DNA from: Pedobacter sp.
Lineage (GTDB): Bacteria > Bacteroidota > Bacteroidia > Sphingobacteriales > Sphingobacteriaceae
Reading direction: 5' to 3'
Length of the DNA stretch: 64,000 bases
Assembly (NCBI GenBank): GCA_031119475.1
Contig: JAVHXV010000007.1
Coordinates: 62,001 to 126,000 of the forward strand
Each line of letters opens with the position of its first letter. The first letter of the stretch is position 1. This document shows, piece after piece, positions 26,824-34,406 of this stretch. The notes under the pieces are model-generated. The model had not been told where the DNA came from, did not search any database, and was given only the letters and a program-made list of their open reading frames with translations. Both the position numbers and the translations under genes were made by a program.

Positions 26824-26863
26824 GATTAAAATAAAAGCGTCCTTTTGTTGTGGGGACGCCTTT
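26824..26863 (-). terminator. Attenuator terminator in the ilvE leader
   Basis: On the minus strand AAAGGCGTCC (26863-26854) pairs with GGACGCTTTT (26842-26833), a 10-base stem with one G-U, loop of 11 bases, continuing into a T-rich tract (TTTTATTTTAAT) down to about 26826. Only some 12-20 bases separate it from the ilvE ATG. The competing partner is GGGGCCGC (26899-26892) at the end of the leader frame, which pairs with GCGTCCCC (26859-26852) with one internal mismatch. Confidence 0.88.
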
Positions 26864-26883
26864 CATATTTGAGTATTAAATAT

Positions 26884-27003
26884 TTAGTGTAGCGGCCCCT
26901 GCTTACTTGGCAGTAGAATAATTGGTAAAATAATGACCCTTAGCACATTTTGAAAAACGGCTAAGGTAATCACTCTTAAACTTAAAATCCTTGCGCTTTG
27001 CAT
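26884..27003 (-). CDS. ilvE leader peptide rich in Leu, Ile and Val, 39 codons
   Basis: ATG at 27003-27001, TAA at 26886-26884. Of 39 residues eight are Leu, six Ile and four Val. The densest part is VLRVIILPIILLP (residues 20-32), followed by SKQGPLH. This composition is that of BCAA-operon leader peptides such as enterobacterial IlvL. The GGG-CCG codons 36-37 and the first base of codon 38 are the antiterminator strand, so a ribosome stalled in the 23-31 stretch leaves them free, while one that terminates covers them. The frame sits alone between the promoter candidate and the terminator upstream of ilvE. Expression is inferred. Confidence 0.87.
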   Translation of the reverse strand: MQSARILSLRVITLAVFQNVLRVIILPIILLPSKQGPLH

Positions 27004-27021
27004 ATCACTTGTTTATAAAAA

Positions 27022-27052
27022 CCAATTTAGTTTTTGGTTCATAAACTGTCAA
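27022..27052 (-). promoter_or_regulatory. Candidate promoter of the ilvE leader
   Basis: On the minus strand TTGA (27052-27049) and TAAATTGG (27029-27022) are separated by 19 bases. They approach the Bacteroidota pattern TTTG-N19-21-TAnnTTTG with one mismatch in the -7 box. The transcript would begin about 12 bases before the leader-peptide ATG, similar to the ilvD leader. Confidence 0.4.
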
Positions 27053-27262
27053 TAGCTATCAAAAAATAAATGAAAAAAAATTTTATTCTGAATTTTTAGT
27101 TGTATTAAGAATTTATGTTTGTTTTAATGGTTCTTGCAGTTTTATTGATGGCGCTATGTAGACTAAATATGATTTCGGTATTCGGTATAGATGTTATGCA
27201 TGCATTGTAATTAGCTGATTTTCTGCGTAAAATCAGAAAAGCGCTATAGAAAGTTGGATTTT
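27053..27262. other. AT-rich intergenic stretch upstream of the ilvE leader
   Basis: No gene I can support. It holds a 31-codon hydrophobic open frame on the plus strand (27115-27210) that I doubt, and an inverted repeat CTGATTTT / AAAATCAG (27215-27222, 27229-27236) with no U-run on either side. Confidence 0.5.
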
Positions 27263-27721
27263 TTATTTCAAATACGAGGCTTGAGACTTGCCCTTAAAAC
27301 CTGAAAATCCGTACCATTTTCTAACAGTAGGTGTGGCAAAGCACAGGAAGGAAAAAAAGTAAAAGATCAACGGCACCGCATCTGTCAATCTTTTGCTAAT
27401 GGAACCGATAGGGTTTATAAAATGGAATAGGTTTGCGGTAAATTCCATGGTTGTTGGATTTCTGAGGGAACCATGAAGTCCAGAGAACATACAGGAGAGC
27501 ATGCCATATACGAAAAGTGCCATTGCCATGATCCATGTAGTTTTGCTCTTGCACAGAAATATGTAGCTCAAAAAAAGAAGGATGAACACTCTTTTGGCTG
27601 AGAGCCAGTGCCAGTTCCCGGATGCAGCAAAGATCGAATAGATTTCAGCCGCTATGCACAGGCAAAAAAAACTGATCAAGACCCATTTCAGGATTTCGGG
27701 AACTTTATTTTTTTGCCCCAT
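27263..27721 (-). CDS. Polytopic membrane protein of unknown function
   Basis: 152 residues from the ATG at 27721 (MGQKNKVPEILKW), which gives a basic N-terminus before the first helix; the frame is open nine codons further. About four membrane helices (near 12-30, 45-65, 70-95 and 120-140). The start overlaps the end of the TMEM175-like gene by 17 bases, so the two are translated together. No family motif recognised. It ends a minus-strand pair. Confidence 0.7.
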   Translation of the reverse strand: MGQKNKVPEILKWVLISFFCLCIAAEIYSIFAASGNWHWLSAKRVFILLFLSYIFLCKSKTTWIMAMALFVYGMLSCMFSGLHGSLRNPTTMEFTANLFHFINPIGSISKRLTDAVPLIFYFFSFLCFATPTVRKWYGFSGFKGKSQASYLK

Positions 27722-28382
27722 TTTTGGTGTTGATGATCCTGGCCGCAATCACAAACACGATGATCCAGGCAAAGGCATAAGGCTTTTCCTCACTGTTTTC
27801 GATGAGCTTGGCAGTAATCAACGCCAACAGGCCACAGCTTACCATTACGATAATGGTTGCGGTCTTTTTTTTAAGGTCGATGCGCTCATCTGTAAAATCG
27901 GTATTGATGGTGATACCTTTGCTTCTGTTAACAATGTAGTCCTGTAATAAAATCTGTGCGGCAAAACAGCAGATCAAAATGCTAAGGTAAAGAAGAAAGG
28001 GTGTCAGAATGTTGCCCGAAACAATCATAGATGCACCAAAAGGGAAGAGTCCGATGAAAAATAGGAAGATCAGGTTTCTGATGACCAGTCCTTTGTTATA
28101 TTCCTTCAATAGGGCAAATAGCTGCAGATGCTTATACCACATTTGTCCGATGAAGAAAAAACTTAGCGCATAAGCAAATACGATTGGCCACAAGTGCTTT
28201 AACGCTACCAGAAAGGAAGCTTCTGTGTATTTAACGCCATGCGGTAGCTCGGGCAAATGGATCTCAATGGCCATTAGCGTAATCACGATCGCAAACACGG
28301 CATCGCTGAACAGGATCATGCGCTCGAGCTGGAACTCCTTCTTGATTTCTTCTTTGGTAATCTCCTGATTTTCGGTCTGCAT
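27705..28382 (-). CDS. TMEM175-family (DUF1211) potassium channel-like membrane protein
   Basis: 225 residues with about six membrane helices. The first helix has the family signature FSDAVFAIVITLMAIEI (about 25-41), where Phe-Ser-Asp is the conserved pore-helix motif of prokaryotic TMEM175 proteins, which conduct potassium weakly selectively as tetramers. A short acidic, Glu/Lys-rich N-terminal tail is cytoplasmic. It is translationally coupled with the small membrane protein that follows. Physiological role unknown. Confidence 0.85.
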   Translation of the reverse strand: MQTENQEITKEEIKKEFQLERMILFSDAVFAIVITLMAIEIHLPELPHGVKYTEASFLVALKHLWPIVFAYALSFFFIGQMWYKHLQLFALLKEYNKGLVIRNLIFLFFIGLFPFGASMIVSGNILTPFLLYLSILICCFAAQILLQDYIVNRSKGITINTDFTDERIDLKKKTATIIVMVSCGLLALITAKLIENSEEKPYAFAWIIVFVIAARIINTKNGAKK

Positions 28383-28417
28383 AGCGTTAAGGTTTTGCTA
28401 AAAATAGGAAATTTTTT

Positions 28418-28445
28418 GAGCAAAGAGCAAGGAGGAATGAGCAAA
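28418..28445. repeat. Heptad array GAGCAAA / GAGCAAG / GAGGAAT / GAGCAAA
   Basis: Four units in seven-base register between the TMEM175-like gene start and the atpC terminator. Three of them match the units at 22121-22141 with few changes. Confidence 0.8.
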
Positions 28446-28494
28446 GACCATTCATGTTCTCCTATCGACCATAAAAATATGGCCTATCAACAAA

Positions 28495-28528
28495 AAAAAA
28501 CCTCTAGAAACTAATCTAGAGGTTTTTT
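28495..28528 (-). terminator. Rho-independent terminator after atpC
   Basis: AAAAAACCTCTAGA (28495-28508) and its exact complement at 28515-28528 form a 14-base stem with a 6-base loop; T-runs occur in both directions, so it could act bidirectionally. It lies 17 bases after the atpC stop on the minus strand. Confidence 0.93.
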
Positions 28529-28545
28529 GATGGAATGTATGTGGC

Positions 28546-28788
28546 TTAAGCAACGGCTTCTGCCAATACGATAATTTTATTTTCCAGCACTTCAACTACT
28601 CCACCCTTAATGTTAAAGGTGTTTTCGCCGCTAGCTGCTTTGATAATGACCAGTCCATCTTCAAGTGTCGAAATAATTGGCGCATGGTCTTTTAAGATCT
28701 GGAAAGAACCTAAAGTGCCTGGAACGGTCACTGCAGTTACATCGCCTTCGAAAACTTTTTTATCTGGAGTTAAAATTTCTAGTGTCAT
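28546..28788 (-). CDS. atpC: ATP synthase F1 epsilon subunit, short form
   Basis: 80 residues. It contains only the N-terminal beta-sandwich (LEILTPDKKVFEGDVTAVTVPGTLG..., here seen as VFEGDVTAVTVPG and LKDHAPIISTLEDG), which joins the gamma subunit and the c-ring. The two C-terminal helices of the 130-140-residue forms, which inhibit ATP hydrolysis, are absent. No frameshift explains this, as the terminator follows at once. Short epsilon is, from memory, usual in Bacteroidota. It follows atpD, away from the other ATP synthase genes. Confidence 0.93.
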   Translation of the reverse strand: MTLEILTPDKKVFEGDVTAVTVPGTLGSFQILKDHAPIISTLEDGLVIIKAASGENTFNIKGGVVEVLENKIIVLAEAVA

Positions 28789-28801
28789 GTTTTAGTAGTT
28801 T

Positions 28802-28829
28802 GGCGTAGGGCGTAGGGCGTAGGGCGTAG
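28802..28829. repeat. Heptanucleotide array GGCGTAG, 4 perfect copies
   Basis: Four identical units between atpD and atpC, followed by degenerate words with ACGCT and AACGCG. Same period as the other arrays but GC-rich. Confidence 0.93.
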
Positions 28830-28860
28830 GTACGCTGATCGCCGAACGCTAAACGCGTTT

Positions 28861-30390
<1,530 letters not shown>

Positions 30391-30469
30391 TCAGCCCGAT
30401 AGTGGTCTAGGCAATCCTTTGCAGCTATCGGAAATCAAAAGCGTTTTTAGGCGCCTGCAATTCGGTTTG

Positions 30470-30477
30470 CAAAGTTA
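30470..30477 (-). promoter_or_regulatory. -7 box of the atpD-atpC promoter
   Basis: TAACTTTG on the minus strand matches TAnnTTTG exactly. The -33 region is not clear. Start of transcription is expected near 30463. Confidence 0.5.
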
Positions 30478-30663
30478 AGAGTTTTCTACTAAAATTTTAC
30501 ATATCTGTTGAAAGTTTTTTTGTGGCCTATGCTCGGCCTGAACGAGCGGTATATTCCGCTTCAACGAACGGTAAACCAACCTCAGCTATTGGCAAAACCG
30601 ACAACACCTGACAAATACGTCAAAAGCGGACAAAACCGACAGGGCAATTTATTTCTATAAAAA

Positions 30664-30695
30664 ATTGTTAAATTAAATTTCAAACGTTACTTTTG
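30664..30695 (+). promoter_or_regulatory. Promoter of tRNA-Arg
   Basis: ATTG at 30664-30667 and TACTTTTG at 30688-30695 are 20 bases apart; the -7 box is a full match to TAnnTTTG. The tRNA begins 22 bases downstream, as expected for a short processed leader. Confidence 0.65.
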
Positions 30696-30717
30696 CAGTC
30701 CGTTAAGGATACGGAAT

Positions 30718-30791
30718 GCATTCGTAGCTCAACTGGATAGAGCATCTCACTACGGATGAGAAGGTTTGGGGTTCGAATCCCTACGAGTGCA
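30718..30791 (+). tRNA. tRNA-Arg, anticodon ACG
   Basis: Full cloverleaf: acceptor GCATTCG / CGAGTGC with one G-U, D stem GCTC / GAGC, anticodon stem TCTCA / TGAGA around loop CTACGGA (anticodon ACG, first base probably edited to inosine), T stem TGGGG / CCCTA with loop TTCGAAT, discriminator A. CCA is not encoded. Arg(ACG) reads CGT, CGC and CGA codons. Confidence 0.97.
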
Positions 30792-30804
30792 CACTAATTA
30801 GAAG

Positions 30805-30834
30805 AGCCTTGCAGCCAATGGCTGTTAGGCTTTT
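30805..30834 (+). terminator. Terminator after tRNA-Arg
   Basis: AGCCT (30805-30809) with AGGCT (30827-30831) and an inner GCAGCC / GGCTGT stem, followed by TTTT. It separates the tRNA from adk, whose ATG is 22 bases further, though read-through into adk is possible. Confidence 0.7.
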
Positions 30835-30855
30835 GAAATTTTAAAGCCAATCTTA

Positions 30856-31425
30856 ATGCTTAACTTAGTTCTATTTGGTCCTCCAGGTGCAGGCAAAGGC
30901 ACCCAATCAGAAAAATTGATCTCTAAGTATCAGTTAGTGCACATTTCTACCGGGGACCTTTTTAGGGCGCACATCAAAAACCAGACCCCACTAGGCCTAC
31001 GCGTTAGCCAGCTGATTGCAGAGGGAGAATTGGTGCCTGACCAGATTACCATCGATATGTTGGAGGAGGAAATCGATAGAAATCCAGGTGCGAAAGGGTT
31101 TGTTTTCGATGGTTTTCCAAGAACCATTCCACAGGCAATCGAACTTGATAAGTTCCTGGAAGGCAAAGGTAGTAAGGTAGATGGTGTCATCGCACTTGAT
31201 GTGGAGAAAGAAGAACTGGTCAAACGTGTTGCCCTACGCCAATTGGAAACGGGCCGGGTAGATGACCAGGCCGACAAACTGCAGAAGAGAATTGACGAAT
31301 ATTTCAATAAGATCATCTTGGTGCTGCCTTACTACGAAGAACAAAAAAAGCTCACCAAAATCAATGGTATCGGCGAAATCGACGAGATTTTTGGTAAACT
31401 TTGTGAAGTAATCGACCAATACTAA
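30856..31425 (+). CDS. adk: Adenylate kinase
   Basis: Reversible phosphate transfer ATP + AMP to 2 ADP. 189 residues, short-lid form without the zinc-finger LID insertion. P-loop GPPGAGKGTQ (7-16), AMP-binding region HISTGDLFRAHI, and FDGFPRTIPQA with catalytic Arg residues; DDQADKLQKRI in the LID/core. The gene stands just after tRNA-Arg and before obgE. Its TAA stop falls inside an AATTAGC repeat. Confidence 0.97.
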   Translation: MLNLVLFGPPGAGKGTQSEKLISKYQLVHISTGDLFRAHIKNQTPLGLRVSQLIAEGELVPDQITIDMLEEEIDRNPGAKGFVFDGFPRTIPQAIELDKFLEGKGSKVDGVIALDVEKEELVKRVALRQLETGRVDDQADKLQKRIDEYFNKIILVLPYYEEQKKLTKINGIGEIDEIFGKLCEVIDQY

Positions 31426-31459
31426 TTAGCAGATTAGCTAATTAGCAAATTAGCTAATT
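31422..31459. repeat. Short repeat based on ATTAGCTA between adk and obgE
   Basis: Words AATTAGC, GATTAGCT, AATTAGCA, AATTAGCT and AATT repeat with a period of about eight and contain the palindrome AATTAGCTAATT. The adk stop codon is inside. A similar ATTAGCTAATTA occurs at 6444-6455. Confidence 0.75.
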
Positions 31460-31461
31460 GC

Positions 31462-32457
31462 ATGTCCCAAGGATCAAATTTTGTAGATTATGTGAAAATA
31501 TGCTGCCGCTCTGGAAAAGGGGGGGCAGGGTCTGCACATTTGCATCGTGACAAATTTACAGCTACCGGTGGTCCGGATGGTGGAGATGGTGGCCGCGGAG
31601 GCCATATTATCTTAAAAGGGAACGCCCAATTTTGGACTTTGCTCCATTTAAAATACAGAAAACATATTATTGCAAAAGATGGGGAAAGTGGTGGGAGTAG
31701 CCAAAAGACAGGTAAAAATGGTGCCGATGAGGTTTTAGAAGTCCCTTTGGGAACCATTGCCCGCGATGCCGAAACTGGAGATTTTCTTTTTGAGATCACC
31801 GCTGATGGAGAAACCAAGATCTTGACCCCAGGTGGCAGGGGCGGATTGGGCAACTGGCATTTTAAAACACCAACCCTACAGACACCACGTTTTGCACAGC
31901 CCGGCGAGCCTGGCCTGGAAGAATGGATGGTGCTTGAACTTAAGGTTTTGGCAGATGTAGGACTGGTAGGCTTCCCAAATGCCGGAAAATCTACGTTACT
32001 ATCTGTGCTCTCTGCAGCCAAACCAGAAATTGCCGATTATCCTTTCACAACGATTGTCCCAAACTTGGGCATTGTTTCCTATCGCGATGGCAAATCTTTT
32101 GTGATGGCCGACATTCCAGGAATTATTGAAGGGGCTTCTAAAGGAAAAGGCCTAGGCTTTAGATTTTTGCGCCATATCGAACGGAATTCCGTACTCCTGT
32201 TCATGGTACCAGCCGATACCAGTCGCAGCATCAGGGAAGAATATGACATCCTTAAAAACGAATTACAGGAATTTAATCCCGAATTGATGCAGAAGCCACA
32301 TTTATTGGTCATCACCAAATCTGATATGCTGGATGATGAACTTAAAGCCGAAATGAAGAACGACCTGCCGAAGGTTCCATCCCTATTTATTTCTTCAGTG
32401 GCACAACAAGGACTTACCGAATTAAAGGATTTGCTCTGGAAAACGATTAACAGTTAA
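31462..32457 (+). CDS. obgE: Obg-family GTPase
   Basis: Ribosome-associated GTPase acting in late 50S assembly and growth control. 331 residues: Gly-rich Obg fold (1-158; [25 protein letters not shown]), then the G domain with G1 [11 protein letters not shown]2 DYPFTT, G3 [10 protein letters not shown]4 ITKSD. The optional C-terminal OCT domain is missing, as in several phyla. The TAA stop (32455-32457) is in the first unit of a CAGTTAA-type array. Confidence 0.96.
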   Translation: MSQGSNFVDYVKICCRSGKGGAGSAHLHRDKFTATGGPDGGDGGRGGHIILKGNAQFWTLLHLKYRKHIIAKDGESGGSSQKTGKNGADEVLEVPLGTIARDAETGDFLFEITADGETKILTPGGRGGLGNWHFKTPTLQTPRFAQPGEPGLEEWMVLELKVLADVGLVGFPNAGKSTLLSVLSAAKPEIADYPFTTIVPNLGIVSYRDGKSFVMADIPGIIEGASKGKGLGFRFLRHIERNSVLLFMVPADTSRSIREEYDILKNELQEFNPELMQKPHLLVITKSDMLDDELKAEMKNDLPKVPSLFISSVAQQGLTELKDLLWKTINS

Positions 32458-32485
32458 CAGTTATCAGTTTACAGTTATCAGTTAG
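32451..32485. repeat. Heptanucleotide array CAGTTAA / CAGTTAT / CAGTTTA, 5 units
   Basis: Five units in strict register; the first contains the last bases and stop codon of obgE. Confidence 0.92.
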
Positions 32486-32510
32486 TTTGCAGTTTCCATT
32501 CAACCATTTG

Positions 32511-32541
32511 CTACAAACTATCAACTACAAACTACCAACTA
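32511..32541. repeat. Heptanucleotide array CTACAAA / CTATCAA / CTACCAA, 4 units
   Basis: Four units plus CTA in seven-base register, ending 4 bases before the stop codon of the SMR-like gene on the opposite strand. It closes the repeat-rich half of the window. Confidence 0.9.
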
Positions 32542-32544
32542 AAA

Positions 32545-32895
32545 TCACCTGTTCAATACGATCACACCGATCAGGATGAAGGTTATGCCGACAACTTTTG
32601 CAACAGTTATCGCTTCATTTAGAAACAGATAGGCTAATATCAGGGTAAAAATATATCCTAGGCTGACCATTGGATAGGCTTTGCTCAATTCCATCTTGGA
32701 AAGTACAAAAAACCACAAAAGCAGGCTCAGGCCATAGCAAGATAGGCCAGTCAACAGATAGGGATTGCTTATCCCATTCTTTAGGATATCAGCACTGTGT
32801 TTTGACTTTTCCTGAACGGCAGTTACGCCGATTTTTAAAAAAAATTGCGCCACAGCACCCAGCAGGATAGATAATAAGGCGATGATATATTGCAT
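32545..32895 (-). CDS. Small EamA/SMR-type membrane transporter, possible lipid-sugar flippase
   Basis: 116 residues from the ATG at 32895 (MQYIIALLSILLG); the longer open frame covers the end of the HAD gene and is not used. Four membrane helices, last helix VVGITFILIGVIVLNR. The pattern FLKIG after helix 1, MVSLGYIFTLILAYLFLNE in helix 3-4 is like small multidrug resistance and ArnE/ArnF half-flippases. The HAD gene stop is 1 base upstream. In this trio (UbiA, HAD, SMR) transport of a polyprenyl-linked sugar across the inner membrane is the most natural role; drug export is the alternative. Confidence 0.78.
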   Translation of the reverse strand: MQYIIALLSILLGAVAQFFLKIGVTAVQEKSKHSADILKNGISNPYLLTGLSCYGLSLLLWFFVLSKMELSKAYPMVSLGYIFTLILAYLFLNEAITVAKVVGITFILIGVIVLNR

Positions 32896-32896
32896 A

Positions 32897-33493
32897 TTAT
32901 TCGAATTTGTTATAATAACGCTCATCGGCAGAGTCGAGCAGTTCCCTATCGCCGCGACTGTTTCCATAGGCCACAATATGGAATTCATGGCGATTTGGCA
33001 AAGCTTCGAGCAAACGCACTACTTTCTCCTGCCCATAGCAATTCTTGGTCAGAAATTTCCCAGTCAGCCTACCGTGGTCATCTACGGCTATTTTTGTGGC
33101 CAGCGTTACCTCAATGCCCATGATTTTTGTCCAAGGTATAATCCAGTTTTCGATAGAAGCACTGATCACAATAATTTTATGGCCCTTTCCAAGATGTAAC
33201 TTTAAAGCCCTAATGGCTTCGTTACGCAAGAGCTGATGGATGACCGCACTAAAATCTTCGCCCCAATGGTCGAAGTCTTCAATCTTTGTACCTTTAAAAA
33301 AATAGGTAAACAATTGCTCTTTGGCTTTCCAATTGGGATAAAGTCTCAATTTCATGGCCAGAAGCAAAGGCGAGAACAATAAAAATCCGAGTAAAAACCG
33401 GAGATTTCCCTTGCTAAATCTGATAAAAGCCAATAACGTATCTTTTCGCGTAATCGTTCCGTCGAAATCGAAAACAGCGATTGTCTCTTTCAT
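32897..33493 (-). CDS. HAD-superfamily phosphatase (HAD-IB, SerB-like)
   Basis: 198 residues from the ATG at 33493 (MKETIAVFDFDGTIT). Catalytic nucleophile Asp9 and acid/base Asp11 are in VFDFDGTI; motif II is in IIVISASIE, motif III Lys in the LTKNCYGQEKV region, and the final acidic motif in VAYGNSRGDRELL. It resembles phosphoserine-phosphatase-type HAD-IB hydrolases. ATG overlaps the TGA of the UbiA gene by four bases (ATGA). Proposed job, by analogy to the mycobacterial arabinan-donor route: remove the 5-phosphate from polyprenyl-phospho-ribose-5-phosphate. The substrate is inferred only. Confidence 0.8.
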   Translation of the reverse strand: MKETIAVFDFDGTITRKDTLLAFIRFSKGNLRFLLGFLLFSPLLLAMKLRLYPNWKAKEQLFTYFFKGTKIEDFDHWGEDFSAVIHQLLRNEAIRALKLHLGKGHKIIVISASIENWIIPWTKIMGIEVTLATKIAVDDHGRLTGKFLTKNCYGQEKVVRLLEALPNRHEFHIVAYGNSRGDRELLDSADERYYNKFE

Positions 33494-34377
33494 AGGTAGA
33501 TCAGGATTAGGAATGAAAAGATCCAACCAAGGATACACAGCTGAACAAACCTGTCTTTGAGCAAAATTTTGGTCGGACTTCCGCTTTTAGAATCCACAAT
33601 AGTTACCTGCAGGTAGCGGATAATGCCCGTGAGCACAAACACGGAGGTGAGGTAGAGGTGATGGTTCTGAAACCGGGCAATCACCTCGGGAGAAAGCGTG
33701 TACATGATGTAGGCTATGATGGTGATCGTAGAAATGGAGGTCAGGATCTGGTTCATGAACTCCAGGTTATAGCGATTGGTATTTCCACGATAACGGATTC
33801 CGGTCTTTTCATACAGAATGACATCGTCTCTCCGCTTGGCAAAAGCCAAGAACAGTGCCAGCAAAAAGGTCATGATCACCATCCATTCCGAAAGCCAGAT
33901 GCCGGTGGCCTGGCCGCCTACATAGATCCTTAGTACAAAACCTATCGCAATGATCAATACATCGATGATCGCATAACTTTTAAGGCGGATGCAGTAGGCG
34001 ATATTCATCAAATAATAGCATATGATCATTGCCAGGAGCAGATAAAGCTGCTTTCCACGGAAAAAAATAAAAATGACCAAAATGGCTACAGTCATACAGA
34101 TTCCCATCATGATGTAGGCCTGGGAAACTGTAATTTTGCCAGAGGCGATGGGCCGTTTGGATTTGCTCTGGTGCAAACGATCTAGGGCAACATCGTAAAT
34201 GTCGTTGAAACAATAGATCGAACTCGCCGCAAACGAAAAAGCAATACAGGCCATAGCGCACTGAAACAGCAGATCGATGTCCAACAACTTCCCATGGAAG
34301 AACAAAGGCAAAAAGATAAACAGGTTCTTTGCCCATTGCGTTGGCCGGAGGAGCTGAAAATGTGGACGGAGCGACAT
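33490..34377 (-). CDS. UbiA-family prenyltransferase, probable polyprenyl-phosphate phosphoribosyltransferase
   Basis: 295 residues, eight to nine membrane helices. The N-terminus LLRPTQWAKNLFIFLPLFF and the Asp-rich motif NDIYDVALDRLHQSKSKRP (58-76; Asn58, Asp59, Asp62, Asp66, Arg67) are the pattern of decaprenyl-phosphate 5-phosphoribosyltransferase (Rv3806c type), which moves phosphoribose from PRPP to a polyprenyl phosphate. Ubiquinone/menaquinone UbiA enzymes lack the HQSKSKRPIASG context. It is coupled by a 4-base overlap to the HAD phosphatase. Menaquinone-type prenylation remains a weaker alternative. Confidence 0.85.
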   Translation of the reverse strand: MSLRPHFQLLRPTQWAKNLFIFLPLFFHGKLLDIDLLFQCAMACIAFSFAASSIYCFNDIYDVALDRLHQSKSKRPIASGKITVSQAYIMMGICMTVAILVIFIFFRGKQLYLLLAMIICYYLMNIAYCIRLKSYAIIDVLIIAIGFVLRIYVGGQATGIWLSEWMVIMTFLLALFLAFAKRRDDVILYEKTGIRYRGNTNRYNLEFMNQILTSISTITIIAYIMYTLSPEVIARFQNHHLYLTSVFVLTGIIRYLQVTIVDSKSGSPTKILLKDRFVQLCILGWIFSFLILIYL

Positions 34378-34406
34378 GGATTTAGATTATCTGGATTAAT
34401 TTAAGT

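Noticed and set aside
26813..26866. Longer ilvE start upstream of 26812
   Set aside because: The extra residues come from the attenuator stem and T-tract; the ATG at 26812 gives the usual N-terminus.
27215..27236. CTGATTTT/AAAATCAG hairpin as terminator after the small membrane protein gene
   Set aside because: It lies upstream, not downstream, of the minus-strand gene and lacks a U-run in either direction.
30396..30431. CCGATAG/CTATCGG inverted repeat in the atpD leader as riboswitch or attenuator
   Set aside because: Loop of 22 bases, no U-run and no competing structure found; not enough to call a regulator.
30593..30640. Two near-identical CAAAACCGACA words in the atpD-tRNA gap
   Set aside because: Only two copies without symmetry or clear place relative to a promoter; may be chance.
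31488..32021. 177-codon minus-strand open frame within obgE
   Set aside because: Pro/Ser-rich antisense shadow of the Gly-rich Obg domain.
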